64,000 nt of DNA from Amycolatopsis nivea (GCF_004522235.1 NZ_SDLT01000006.1:186001-250000); one strand, 5' to 3'; positions 50,860 through 59,757 are shown, counted from the stretch's first letter. Notes: generated by a model from the sequence alone, not told the origin. A program made the numbers and translations.

Positions 50860-52293
50860 GTGCGGCAGGTATCCGCGACGGAATTCGCGCAGGCCATCGC
50901 CGGGTGGCAGCAGCACGCCGGCCGCAAAGCGGAGCAGGTGGCCGCGGCGCTTCTCGACGCGCTGCAAGCGCAAGAGATCCCCTTCGGCTCGGTCCTCCCG
51001 GCCGAACGCGCCGCGGCCGCTGCCCTGGGCGTCAGCCGCACCACGATCACCGAGGCGTATTCGCTGCTGCGCGAGGGAGGCTTGCTGGAAAGCCGGCAGG
51101 GAAGCGGCTCCCGCCTGCACCGGCCCGACGGCAGCCGGAAGAGCCCGGCGTTGCCCAGCTTCGAGCCGGACAGCCGCCTGAGCAGCTTCTCCGACCGGGC
51201 CGGCGACGAATCCCGTCCCGGCCAGTTCGTCGATCTCTCCAGCGGCAGCCTCCCCGGCCTGCCCCTGGTCGGCGACGCCTGGCGGCGGGCCGCCGACCGG
51301 GGCATCGACGCGCTGCTGGCCGCTGACGGCTACGAACCGCGCGGCCACCTCCCCCTCCGCGAGTCGATCGCCGCGCTCTGCACGAGCACCGGGGTTCCCA
51401 CTGATCCCGACCAGATTCTCGTGACTTCGGGGTCCCAGCAGGCTCTGGAGATCATCTCCCGCACCTGGATCGACGACAACGAGCCCATCGTCGTGGAGGA
51501 CCCTTCCTACCGCGGCGCGCTCGAAGCGTTCCGGGCCCGCGGCGCGCAGATGTACACCATCGCGGTCGAGCGCGACGGCGCCGACGTCCAGGCACTGGAG
51601 CGCATCACCCGGCGCACCCATCCGCGTTTCGTCTACCTCCTCCCCACCTCGCACAACCCCACCGGCGTCCACATGTCCGCGGAAAAACGGCAGACGGTCG
51701 CCGATCTCGCGAACGAACGCGGCTTCGTGGTGATCGAAGACGCGTCCAGCGCGCACCTCGCCTTCCGCCCGCCGCCGGCCGCGAACCTGTTCGGATTGGT
51801 CAACCCCGCGCAGTCGGTCCTCATCGGATCGTTGTCGAAGCTGTTCTGGGGAGGCCTGCGGGTGGGCTGGATCCGCGGGCCGCGTCCGATGATCGAACGG
51901 TTCCAGCGAGCGAAGGTCGCGATGGACCTCGGAACGTCGCTGCCGAGCCAGATCCTGGCGCAGGAACTGCTGCCGCACACCGCCGAAGCCATGAAAACAC
52001 GGGCCACCACGCTGCTCGACGGCCTGGCGGAACTCGAACAGGCTCTGACGCTGCACCTGCCGCATTGGTCGTGGACCCGGCCGGACGGAGGAAGCGGGCT
52101 GTGGGTCAGAGCCCCCGGAGTCGACACCGAGAGCCTGGCCGACGCGGCGAGGCTCTCGGGTGTGCGGTTCACGCCGGGACCGGCGTTTTCGTCAGTCGGC
52201 GGGCAGGCCGAGATGCTCCGGCTTCCCTTTGGCAGGACTGGCCGCCTGGAGGAAGCAGTCGCACGGTTGGCTGGCATCGCGAGTGTCAGCTGA
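50860..52293 (+). CDS. MocR/PdxR-type PLP-dependent GntR regulator
   Basis: A 477-residue fusion. An N-terminal GntR winged helix (IPFGSVLPAERAAAAALGVSRTTITEAYSLLREGGLLESRQGSGSRL) is joined to an aminotransferase-I-like domain (DPSYRGALEAFRARGA, LLPTSHNPTGV, then VLIGSLSKLFWGGLRVGWI with the PLP lysine in SLSK). Such regulators use PLP adducts as signals. The GTG at 50860 follows GGAGG. It is divergent from the Tm-1-like cluster, its obvious target. Confidence 0.9.
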   Translation: MRQVSATEFAQAIAGWQQHAGRKAEQVAAALLDALQAQEIPFGSVLPAERAAAAALGVSRTTITEAYSLLREGGLLESRQGSGSRLHRPDGSRKSPALPSFEPDSRLSSFSDRAGDESRPGQFVDLSSGSLPGLPLVGDAWRRAADRGIDALLAADGYEPRGHLPLRESIAALCTSTGVPTDPDQILVTSGSQQALEIISRTWIDDNEPIVVEDPSYRGALEAFRARGAQMYTIAVERDGADVQALERITRRTHPRFVYLLPTSHNPTGVHMSAEKRQTVADLANERGFVVIEDASSAHLAFRPPPAANLFGLVNPAQSVLIGSLSKLFWGGLRVGWIRGPRPMIERFQRAKVAMDLGTSLPSQILAQELLPHTAEAMKTRATTLLDGLAELEQALTLHLPHWSWTRPDGGSGLWVRAPGVDTESLADAARLSGVRFTPGPAFSSVGGQAEMLRLPFGRTGRLEEAVARLAGIASVS

Positions 52294-52311
52294 CCTCGCT
52301 CAGTCGCAGCG

Positions 52312-53613
52312 TCACCGCCTCGCCAGGTCCAGGTTCTTGGTCTCCCGGAACGCGAACCCGACCACCAGGGACGACACCACCGCGATCGCCATCAGGTAAA
52401 GCCCCGGCGCCAGCGAGTTGCCGGTGAGCGTGACGAGCCCGGTCGCCACGAACGGTGCGGTCCCTCCGAAGAGGACATACGCCGCGGTGTAGCCGATCGC
52501 CGAGCCGCTGGCGCGGACCGGGCCCGGGAACATCTCCACCATCGCCGGCACGTTCGACGTGCCGATGACCGCGACCAGCACGGCGAGCACCGCGGTGCCA
52601 ACGAGCGCCCCGGCGAATCCGGCGTGCATCAGCGCGAACGCGGGCAGCGTGCACACGGCGAACCCCAGGCACGACACCAGCAGCATCCGTTTGCGTCCGT
52701 ACCGGTCGCTCGCCGACGCCATGAACGGGCAGGCCGCGCTGTAGCACAGCATCGACACCACGCTCGCGATCAACGACTGGGTGCGCGAGTAGTGCAGCTC
52801 GTCGGCCATGTACGTGATCATGTAGCTGCTCATCAGGTAGTACGCGATCGCGTTGGTGATGCTGTAGCCGAAGAGCGTGAAGATCTGCCGCTTGTGCGAG
52901 CGGAGCGCGTCGCGCAATGGCTTGCGCTGCACGGAGTTCTCGCTTTGCAGCTGCCGGAACACCGGGCTGTCCTCGACCCGGCGGCGCAGGTACAGCCCGA
53001 TCAGCCCGAGCGGGCCGGCCAGCAGGAACGGCACCCGCCAGCCCCAGGTGTGCAGCGCGCCCGAGGACAAAGTGGAGGTCAGCAGCACCCCGACCGCCGA
53101 TCCGGCGACGCTGGCCAGACCGACGGTGGCGGGCACGGTGCTGGCGAAACGGGCGCGCCGTCCGTCCGGCGCGTGCTCCATGATGAAGGCCGACGCACCG
53201 GTGTACTCGCCGCCGGTGGAAAACCCCTGCAACGTGCGCAGGACGAAGAGCAGGATCGGCGCGGCGACCCCGAGCGCGGAGTACGTGGGCAGCACGCCCA
53301 TCAGGAACGTGGCCCCGCTCATCAACAGCACGCTCAGCGCGAGCGTCCGGTTGCGGCCGATCCGGTCCCCGTAGTGCCCGAAGAACGCCGCGCCCAGCGG
53401 TCGCGCGACGAACCCGCCCGCGAAGATCGCCCACGTGGCCAGCAGTGCCGCCGACGGGTCGTTCTTGGGGAAGAACTCGGCGGCGATGGTGGACGACATC
53501 GTCGCGTAAGCGGCGGAGTCGAACCATTCGGTGAAGTTGCCGATGCCCGAGGCGAGTGCGATCTTCCGCCTGCCGCGGGAAAGGGTCGCGGGCTGTTCGG
53601 TCCGGACGGTCAT
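52312..53613 (-). CDS. MFS transporter, metabolite:H+ symporter (MHS) type
   Basis: A 433-residue 12-helix transporter. MHS features are IGNFTEWFDSAAYATMSSTIAAEFFP at the start, GHYGDRIGRNRTLALSV (MFS loop 2-3), LRTLQGFSTGGEYTGASAFIMEHAP and SDRYGRKRMLL (loop 8-9). Members import carboxylates such as shikimate, citrate or proline betaine. GAGGAG ribosome site. Only 14 bases separate it from the acyl-CoA synthetase, so it is probably the importer for that enzyme's acid substrate. Confidence 0.9.
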   Translation of the reverse strand: MTVRTEQPATLSRGRRKIALASGIGNFTEWFDSAAYATMSSTIAAEFFPKNDPSAALLATWAIFAGGFVARPLGAAFFGHYGDRIGRNRTLALSVLLMSGATFLMGVLPTYSALGVAAPILLFVLRTLQGFSTGGEYTGASAFIMEHAPDGRRARFASTVPATVGLASVAGSAVGVLLTSTLSSGALHTWGWRVPFLLAGPLGLIGLYLRRRVEDSPVFRQLQSENSVQRKPLRDALRSHKRQIFTLFGYSITNAIAYYLMSSYMITYMADELHYSRTQSLIASVVSMLCYSAACPFMASASDRYGRKRMLLVSCLGFAVCTLPAFALMHAGFAGALVGTAVLAVLVAVIGTSNVPAMVEMFPGPVRASGSAIGYTAAYVLFGGTAPFVATGLVTLTGNSLAPGLYLMAIAVVSSLVVGFAFRETKNLDLARR

Positions 53614-53627
53614 TGGCCGGCTCCTCG

Positions 53628-55181
53628 TCAGTCGGTGCCGGGGCCGCGATCGCGGTCCCGGAGGTCGGCCCGGCGGATCTTGCCGGTGGCGGACCGGGGC
53701 AGCACGTTCACGAACTCGATGTGCCGCGGGTAGGCGAAACGCGAATACGTCTCCTTGGCGAAAGCGCGCAGTTCTTCGGCGAGCGCGTCGCCGCCGTCGT
53801 AGCCGGGCGCGGGTTGCACCCAGGCCTTGACCGCCTGGCCGCGCACCGGGTCCGGAACGCCGACCACCCCGGCGTCGGCCACCGCCGGATGGGCCCGCAG
53901 GGCGTGTTCCACCTCGAACGGACTGACCCGGTACCCGGACGTCTTGATCACGTCGTCGGTGCGGCCGAGGAACCAGAAATAGCCGTCCTCGTCGGCGACA
54001 GCCTGGTCGTTGGTGTGGTACCAGCTGCCGCCGAAGACCGCCGCGGAGTCCTCCGGCCGGTTCCAGTACCCCAGCGGGTACTGCGGGTTCGACCGGGCGC
54101 GCAGGCAGATCTCGCCGGGCTCGCCCTGGGGCACCGGCTGCTCGCGCGCGTCCAGCAGCGCGACGTCCCAGCCCGGCAGCGGACGGCCCATCGAACCGGG
54201 TTTCACCGGCACCCCGGGAAAATTGCCGACCAGCGGGTACGACTCGGTGGAGCCGTAGTAGTCCAGCAGCGGCACGCCGAACTGCCCGGTGAACCAGTCG
54301 ATCAGGTCGGCGGTCAGCGGTTCGTTCGAGGAGCACACCACCCGCAGCTTGTGCGGGTAGCGCAGGCCCGCGTCCGGGACGTCGGCGGCCATCTTGCGCA
54401 GGAACGTCGGGTTCACCAAGGCGGTGGTGACCCCGTTGCGGGACAGGGAATCGAGCAGGCCCTCGGGGTCGAACCCGCCGGCCGGGCGGTAGACCAGCTG
54501 CGTCGCGCCGGCGCGCAGCGGCCCCAGCAGCTTCGCCATCGACCACGCCCAGTCCCCGGCTCCGTAGAACACGTCCCCGGGGCGCAGGTCGTGGCAGTAG
54601 CGGAACTCATTGTGCCCCAGCAGCGTCCGGTGCGCGTGCACGATGCCCTTGGCCTTGCCGGTGGTGCCCGAGGTGTAGAAGATCAGCGCCGGATCGTCCG
54701 CGGCGGTGTCTGCCGTCTCGAATCGCGGCGGCAGTTTTTCGATCGCCGGGTCGTCGATCTCGACGATGTGCCCGGCGAAGCCGCGGACGCGGTCGCGCGC
54801 CTCGGGTTCGGTCACCAGCACGGTGGCTCCGGAGTCGGCCAGCCGGTAGCGGATCGGCTCGTCGGCCCACAGCAGGGACATGGTCACCAGGATCGCGCCG
54901 GTGCGCAGCACGCCGAGGTAGGCGGCCGGGGTGTCGGGCCGCTGCGGAAGGAGCACCGCCACCCGGTCCCCGGGCCGCACTCCCCGGTTCCACAGGTGCG
55001 CGGCCACCTGGCGGGAGCGGTCCTGCACCTCGCCCCACGAGATCTCGCGGTGCGTGCCGAGGTGGTCCTCGAAGATCAGCGCGGTGGCGGCGCGGTCGTG
55101 GCGGTCGGCCACGTCGGCGGCCATGTTGTAGCGCGGCGGGACTTCCCAGTCGTGTCCGGCGCGCAGCTCGTCGTAGTTCAC
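53628..55181 (-). CDS. acyl-CoA synthetase (AMP-forming)
   Basis: A 517-residue ANL-superfamily ligase. It has the P-loop-like LIFYTSGTTGKAKGIVHAH, the adenylation motif DYYGSTESYPLVGN, the hinge DVIKTSGYRVSPFEVE and the C-terminal lysine in LPRSATGKIRRADL. It activates a carboxylic acid to its CoA thioester, most like benzoate-CoA or medium-chain acyl-CoA ligases (WAWSMAKLLGPL, YRPAGGFDPEGLLDSL). GTG start with an AAAGGG site. Flanked by a transporter and an enoyl-CoA hydratase on the same strand. Confidence 0.88.
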   Translation of the reverse strand: MNYDELRAGHDWEVPPRYNMAADVADRHDRAATALIFEDHLGTHREISWGEVQDRSRQVAAHLWNRGVRPGDRVAVLLPQRPDTPAAYLGVLRTGAILVTMSLLWADEPIRYRLADSGATVLVTEPEARDRVRGFAGHIVEIDDPAIEKLPPRFETADTAADDPALIFYTSGTTGKAKGIVHAHRTLLGHNEFRYCHDLRPGDVFYGAGDWAWSMAKLLGPLRAGATQLVYRPAGGFDPEGLLDSLSRNGVTTALVNPTFLRKMAADVPDAGLRYPHKLRVVCSSNEPLTADLIDWFTGQFGVPLLDYYGSTESYPLVGNFPGVPVKPGSMGRPLPGWDVALLDAREQPVPQGEPGEICLRARSNPQYPLGYWNRPEDSAAVFGGSWYHTNDQAVADEDGYFWFLGRTDDVIKTSGYRVSPFEVEHALRAHPAVADAGVVGVPDPVRGQAVKAWVQPAPGYDGGDALAEELRAFAKETYSRFAYPRHIEFVNVLPRSATGKIRRADLRDRDRGPGTD

Positions 55182-55192
55182 CCGATGCCCTT

Positions 55193-55960
55193 TCAGCGCT
55201 TCTTGGCGGCCAGGAACCGCGCCATCTCCCGCTGCGGCTCCCCCGTCGCGTAAGCCTCGGCGTGGATCTTCTTGGCCGCGGTCACCGCCTGCGCCAGCGC
55301 ATCGTCGTCCAGTTCGCGGAGCCGGGCCTTGGTGAGCGCGACGGCGCCCGGCGGCAGCGCGGCGATCGCGCGGGCCTGTGAGACGGCGGCGTCGAGCACC
55401 TCGTCCTCGGCGACGAGCCGGGTGAGCAGGCCCAGGCGGTGCGCTTCGACGCCGTCGACGAGCTGGGCGGTCAGGGCGAATTCGGCGGTCTTGGCGCGGC
55501 CGAGGATGTCCCACATCGCCCAGATCCCGGTGATGCTGGGGATCCCGGAGGCCACCTCGGGCTGCCCCATGGTCACCCCGGCGTGCCCGATCCGCAGGTC
55601 GGCCACCAGCGCGTACTGGAAGCCGGAACCGGCGACGACGCCGTTGACCGCGGCGACGGTCGGCTTCCGCAGCTCGCGGACCGCGCGGTACAGGCGGTCG
55701 AAATCGTCGATCCAGGCCTCCGCGGCGGCGTGGTCGTCCGGGCGGATCGCGGCCGTCTCGGCCAGGTCCTGCCCGGCGCAGAACGCCCGCCCGGCCCCGG
55801 TCAGGACCACGCCGCGGCAGGTCGGGTCCTCGTCCAGTTCGCGCAGGTGCCCGATCAGCCGTTCCCGCATCGCGTGGGTCCACGCGTTGAGCTTCTCCGG
55901 CCGGTTCAACGTCAGGACCGCGATCTCGTCCCGGCGGTCGAGCAGCACTGTTTCACTCAT
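55193..55960 (-). CDS. enoyl-CoA hydratase/isomerase
   Basis: A 255-residue crotonase-fold protein. It has VLTLNRPEKLNAWT, LTGAGRAFCAGQDLAETA (oxyanion hole), AVNGVVAGSGFQYALVADLRIGHAGVTMGQPEVASGIPSITG and the tail AVTAAKKIHAEAYATGEPQREMARFLAAKKR. The usual catalytic glutamate positions carry variants (GQPEVASG), so isomerase or hydratase activity is not certain. It ends 11 bases before the ligase start and probably processes the CoA ester formed there. Confidence 0.87.
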   Translation of the reverse strand: MSETVLLDRRDEIAVLTLNRPEKLNAWTHAMRERLIGHLRELDEDPTCRGVVLTGAGRAFCAGQDLAETAAIRPDDHAAAEAWIDDFDRLYRAVRELRKPTVAAVNGVVAGSGFQYALVADLRIGHAGVTMGQPEVASGIPSITGIWAMWDILGRAKTAEFALTAQLVDGVEAHRLGLLTRLVAEDEVLDAAVSQARAIAALPPGAVALTKARLRELDDDALAQAVTAAKKIHAEAYATGEPQREMARFLAAKKR

Positions 55961-56076
55961 GGAGGTCGTTTCCTTCGCTCGTCGTCTGCGTCGCGGACAA
56001 GAAAAACAGCGCGAGGCAGCCGCTGGCCAACACCAACTGCGACCTGCGGCGATATCAGGTTGGTATGGTCCGGCGG

Positions 56077-56979
56077 ATGGAGCTGCGGCATCTGCGGTAC
56101 TTCGTCGTCCTGAGCGAGGAGCTGCACTTCGGGCGGGCCGCGAAACGGCTGCACATGGCGCAGCCGCCGCTGTCGCAGCGGATCCGGGACCTCGAGCGCG
56201 AGCTGGGCGTCGAACTGTTCCATCGGGGCCGGGGCGGCGTGCGGCTCACCGAGGCGGGCGCGCTGCTGCTCGAACACACGCGTCCGGTGCTCGAAGGCGT
56301 GGACAGCGCGCGGGAGGCGATGCGCCGGATCCTGCCCGGCACGTCGGGCACGCTGCGCGCGGGGATTCCCCCGGACACGATGCCCACGGTGCTGCGCACG
56401 ATCGCCGACGCGTTCGCCGCGAAGGCGCCGGAGGTGCTGCTGGAGCTGCACGAGGTGAGCACGGACGAACAGATCGCCCGGCTGCGGGAGGGCAAGCTCG
56501 ACGTCGGACTCGTGCGCCACCCTTCCGACACCGTCGGACTGGAGTCGGGACCGGTTCTGTCCCGGCCGCTCGGCGTCGTGCTGCCGGCGACGCACCGGCT
56601 CGCGGACGCGGACGTCGTGCGGCTGCGCGACCTCAACGGCGCCCCGCTGGTCATCTTCCAGCGCGAGATGGCGCCGCGGCTCTACGACCACATCCTCGCG
56701 ATCTGCCGCGACAACGGCTTCCTGCCCGGCGCGATCCGGCACGCGCGCAACCCGAACTTCACGCACGGGCTCGTGCTGGCCGGAATGGGCGTGCACTTCA
56801 ACGAGGAACACCCGCTGCCCGACGGCCTGACCTGGCGCCCGCTCGACGAGAACCGGCTGCGGTGGTCGAGTTCGGTCGTCTGGGTGCCGACGCGCGCCAA
56901 CGACGTCATCGCCGGATTCGCCGCGGTGGCCGAGGAAGCCCTGCGGGCCGCCGGGCACGGGATGTCCACTGTGAACTGA
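56077..56979 (+). CDS. LysR family transcriptional regulator
   Basis: A 300-residue LTTR with the winged helix MELRHLRYFVVLSEELHFGRAAKRLHMAQPPLSQRIRDLERELGVELFHRGRGGVRLTEAG and a ligand domain like those of aromatic-catabolism activators (CatR/BenM type). Leaderless signal: TATGGT (56064-56069) ends seven bases before the ATG, with no ribosome site. Divergent from the hydratase/ligase/MFS operon, its likely target. The last 180 bases are duplicated downstream. Confidence 0.88.
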   Translation: MELRHLRYFVVLSEELHFGRAAKRLHMAQPPLSQRIRDLERELGVELFHRGRGGVRLTEAGALLLEHTRPVLEGVDSAREAMRRILPGTSGTLRAGIPPDTMPTVLRTIADAFAAKAPEVLLELHEVSTDEQIARLREGKLDVGLVRHPSDTVGLESGPVLSRPLGVVLPATHRLADADVVRLRDLNGAPLVIFQREMAPRLYDHILAICRDNGFLPGAIRHARNPNFTHGLVLAGMGVHFNEEHPLPDGLTWRPLDENRLRWSSSVVWVPTRANDVIAGFAAVAEEALRAAGHGMSTVN

Positions 56980-57241
56980 CCAGCGCCCCGGATTCAGAGC
57001 TGGGTGTCAGGCACGTCCACAACGAGGAACACCCGCTGCCCGACGGCCCGACCTGGCGCCCGCTCGACGAGAACCGGCTGCGGTGGTCGAGTTCGGTCGT
57101 CTGGGTGCCGACGCGCGCCAACGACGTCATCGCCGGATTCGCCGCGGTGGCCGAGGAAGCCCTGCGGGCCGCCGGGCACGGGATGTCCACTGTGAACTGA
57201 CCAGCGCCCCGGATTCAGAGCTGGGTGTCAGGCACGTCCAC
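56800..57241. repeat. 221-bp tandem duplication of the lysR and ferredoxin 3' ends
   Basis: Bases 56800-57020 recur at 57021-57241 with one difference (T at 56827, C at 57048). Each copy contains the last 180 bases of lysR, the 14-base gap and the last 27 bases of the ferredoxin gene on the other strand. The left copy completes lysR and the right copy completes the ferredoxin gene, so both genes remain intact and the inner pieces are dead. The motif CACTTC precedes copy 1 and is re-formed after copy 2, hinting at microhomology-driven duplication. Confidence 0.93.
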
Positions 57242-57538
57242 TTCGATTTCTTCCAGCGCACCGCCCAGTTTCAGCTGGCAGCCGAGGCGGCTGCGTCGCT
57301 CGTCGCGGGGCGCCGCGGTGCACTCGAGCATTTCGTCCTCGTCCTCGGACAGCGGCGGCACCGCCGACAGGTAGGGCTCGCGGACGTAGACATGGCAGGT
57401 CGCGCACATCGCCTGTCCGCCGCATTCGCCGACGATCCCGTCGACGCCGTTCTCCACGGCGGCACGCATGACGGTGCTGTCCGCCGCGACCGCGACAGTG
57501 CTGACCGCCCCGTCGCGGTGGAAGGTGACCTTGGGCAT
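57215..57538 (-). CDS. [2Fe-2S] ferredoxin
   Basis: A 107-residue plant/adrenodoxin-type ferredoxin with cluster ligands Cys39, Cys45, Cys48 (GECGGQAMCATCHVYV) and Cys87 (RLGCQL). It passes electrons to the cytochrome P450 encoded 18 bases upstream on the same strand. No reductase gene is nearby, so reduction must come from elsewhere in the genome. The last nine codons are inside a 221-bp tandem duplication. The gene is intact. Confidence 0.9.
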   Translation of the reverse strand: MPKVTFHRDGAVSTVAVAADSTVMRAAVENGVDGIVGECGGQAMCATCHVYVREPYLSAVPPLSEDEDEMLECTAAPRDERRSRLGCQLKLGGALEEIEVDVPDTQL

Positions 57539-57556
57539 TCGGTTCTCCTCGAGGAT

Positions 57557-58747
57557 TCAGTCCCAGTGCACGGGCAGGGAAAGCACGCCGCGGAAGACCC
57601 AGCCGCCCACCGTCGCGGGCCGGGCCGGATCGGGGCGCAGCCCGGGGAATTCGGCGAACAGCCGCGGCAGCGCGACGCTCACCACGGACGCGCGGGCGAC
57701 CCACGCACCTGCGCAGAAATGGTTGCCCCCGCCGAAAGCGAGGTGCGGTTTGCGCGGCCGGTCGATATCGAAGACCGCTGGATCGACGAACACCGCGGGA
57801 TCCCGGTTGGCCGCACCGAGCACGATGCCAAGCCGCGCGCCCCGGGGCACCGCGAGCCCGGCCAGTTCGGTGTCTCGCGTCGCCTGCCGGGGATACATGC
57901 CGATCGGCGCGACCCAGCGGAGGGACTCCTCGAAGGCATCCCGCCACCGTTGCCCGGCGAGCACCGCCGCCCGCTGCGCCGGATGGGTCAGCAACGCCCA
58001 CGCCGTGGTCGCGAGCGCGTCGCGCGGTTCGTTGACCCCGCCGCCGATGGTCATTTTCACGTTGGCGCGCAACGCATCCACCGGCATCCCGGAGGCGGCG
58101 AGCACGGCCAGCAGGCTGCCGTCGGGTTCAGCGCGAAGGAGCGGCAACAGTTCGTCGATCGCCTCGTCGACCTCGCGGGACGAGCGCTCCGCGGCGGCCC
58201 ACACCTGCGGGTCGTCGGCATAGTTGCCGGTGCCGTCGATGAGCGTCTGCGACCACCGTTGCAGATCCCCCTGACCGGCATTGCGGAACCCGAGGACGGC
58301 ACGCAAATTGTCGGCGGCATACGGCGCAGCGAACTCGGCGACGAGATCGGCACCCGGGCCCGCGGCACGCAACTTTTCCGCGTACGTGCGGTAATTGCGC
58401 TCGAAGACCGCTTCCCACTGCTGTTTGACCGCCTTCGGCCGCAACACCCCGCCGTACGCTTTGCGCTCGGCATCGTGCTCGGGGTCGTCCTTGCGCAGCA
58501 TGCTGTGGCCCATCGAGCGCTTCATCAACGACTGCGCTTCGTCGGCGGAAAACCGTTCCTGGTCGAGTTCGACGGTGTGGCAGGCTTCGTGGCCCACCAC
58601 CAGGTAGCGATCCAGCGCCGGAACCCAATGGATCGGCGCTCGCGCCAGGAGCCGTTCGTAGATCGGGTAAGGGTCGGTGTACAGGGCGGGGATTTCCACC
58701 CAGTCCGCGGTCGGGATTTCGCGCGCCGCTGTCGTGTCGAGTGTCAT
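57557..58747 (-). CDS. cytochrome P450
   Basis: A 396-residue bacterial P450 with the heme loop HLAFGGGNHFCAGAW (Cys345 as thiolate ligand) and the ExxR of helix K (ESLR, 274-277). The helix-I oxygen-activation motif, normally (A/G)Gx(D/E)T, reads GGVNEP (236-241), without the conserved threonine. I recall a similar xEP motif in the guaiacol O-demethylase GcoA (CYP255), and the C-terminal GWVFRGVLSLPVHW is also reminiscent of it. GAGGAGG ribosome site. Partner: the following ferredoxin. Likely substrate: an aromatic acid or ether (inference). Confidence 0.88.
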   Translation of the reverse strand: MTLDTTAAREIPTADWVEIPALYTDPYPIYERLLARAPIHWVPALDRYLVVGHEACHTVELDQERFSADEAQSLMKRSMGHSMLRKDDPEHDAERKAYGGVLRPKAVKQQWEAVFERNYRTYAEKLRAAGPGADLVAEFAAPYAADNLRAVLGFRNAGQGDLQRWSQTLIDGTGNYADDPQVWAAAERSSREVDEAIDELLPLLRAEPDGSLLAVLAASGMPVDALRANVKMTIGGGVNEPRDALATTAWALLTHPAQRAAVLAGQRWRDAFEESLRWVAPIGMYPRQATRDTELAGLAVPRGARLGIVLGAANRDPAVFVDPAVFDIDRPRKPHLAFGGGNHFCAGAWVARASVVSVALPRLFAEFPGLRPDPARPATVGGWVFRGVLSLPVHWD

Positions 58748-58802
58748 CGTCGACCTCCTCGCTCCCAGCGTGAGCCAGGCCACCACGACAGGTAAAGTTC
58801 AA

Positions 58803-58838
58803 ATAACCTGCGAACAACCACAGCTGAGGTTTGGTTAT
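58803..58838. promoter_or_regulatory. nested dyads between P450 and lysR genes
   Basis: ATAACC (58803-58808) pairs with GGTTAT (58833-58838), and inside it AACC (58816-58819) pairs with GGTT (58828-58831). The divergent gap is only 89 bases, so a LysR site here would control both the P450/ferredoxin pair and the regulator. The second dyad overlaps the lysR start. Confidence 0.5.
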
Positions 58839-59757
58839 GCCTGGCTACACCCTCCGCCAGCTCGAGTACTTCGCGGCGGTAGCGGAGGCGAAGTCGATCT
58901 CGGCGGCCGCCGCGGAACTGCACGTGACTCCGACCGCGGTGGCTTCCGCGCTCACCGAACTGGAACGCGTGCTGCGCACCCAACTGGTGGTCCGCCGCAA
59001 GGCGCACGGCATCACGCTGACGCCGACCGGCCAGTACCTGCGAGAGCGCATCGCCGGCCTGCTGCGCGACGCCGACGAACTCGAACGGGCGGCCGCGGGC
59101 GGAGGCCGCGAACTCGCCGGGCCGCTGGCGCTGGGGTGCTACTCCACGGTGGCGCCGACGGTGGTCCCCATCCTGATGGAGTGGGTGCGCGACCAGCACC
59201 CGCGCGTGGATCTGTCCGTGGTCACCGGCAGCCAAGCCGAACTGCCGCAGCGGCTGCTGGCCGGCGGTCTCGATGTCGCTGTCGGCTACGACATGGCGCT
59301 GCCGGACGGACTGGACTCCGTCCCGCTGTACAGCGCTCCGCCGTACGCGCTGCTGCCCGCCGCGCACCGATTGGCCGGCCGCGACACGGTACGGCTGGCC
59401 GAACTGGCCGACGAGCCCATGATCATGCTGGACTTCCCGCCCGCGGCCCAGCACACCCGCGAACTGTACGAGCGGGCCGGCATCGAACCCCGCGTCGCGC
59501 ACCGGACCGCCGATTTCGAACTGACCCGCTCGCTGGTCGCCCGCGGGTTCGGTTACTCGGTGCTGATCCAGCGCCCCACGGTGAACCGGTCGTACGAGGA
59601 CCTGCCGCTCGCGCTGTGCGACCTCGAACCCGCGGAACCGGCCGCGAACGTGGTGATGATGTGGCCCCGCGCGGTCCGCTTGAACGACCGGGCAGCCGCG
59701 CTGGTCGAGTTCGCCGCTCGCAACGCTGACCGGCTGGATCCGCGCCGCCGCGCCTGA
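58837..59757 (+). CDS. LysR family transcriptional regulator
   Basis: A 306-residue LTTR: winged helix YTLRQLEYFAAVAEAKSISAAAAELHVTPTAVASALTELERVLRTQLVVRRKAHGITLTPTG, followed by a type-2 periplasmic ligand domain. TGAGG ribosome site seven bases before the ATG. Divergent from the P450/ferredoxin genes and likely their activator. Confidence 0.88.
   Translation: MPGYTLRQLEYFAAVAEAKSISAAAAELHVTPTAVASALTELERVLRTQLVVRRKAHGITLTPTGQYLRERIAGLLRDADELERAAAGGGRELAGPLALGCYSTVAPTVVPILMEWVRDQHPRVDLSVVTGSQAELPQRLLAGGLDVAVGYDMALPDGLDSVPLYSAPPYALLPAAHRLAGRDTVRLAELADEPMIMLDFPPAAQHTRELYERAGIEPRVAHRTADFELTRSLVARGFGYSVLIQRPTVNRSYEDLPLALCDLEPAEPAANVVMMWPRAVRLNDRAAALVEFAARNADRLDPRRRA

Noticed and set aside
57004..57195. 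A small gene repeating the LysR C-terminus
   Set aside because: It is only the inner, dead fragment of the 221-bp tandem duplication, with no start signals of its own.
52312..59757. A secondary-metabolite cluster (P450, ferredoxin, CoA ligase, transporter)
   Set aside because: There is no PKS, NRPS, terpene or RiPP core gene, and the set with an importer-type MHS transporter fits catabolism better.
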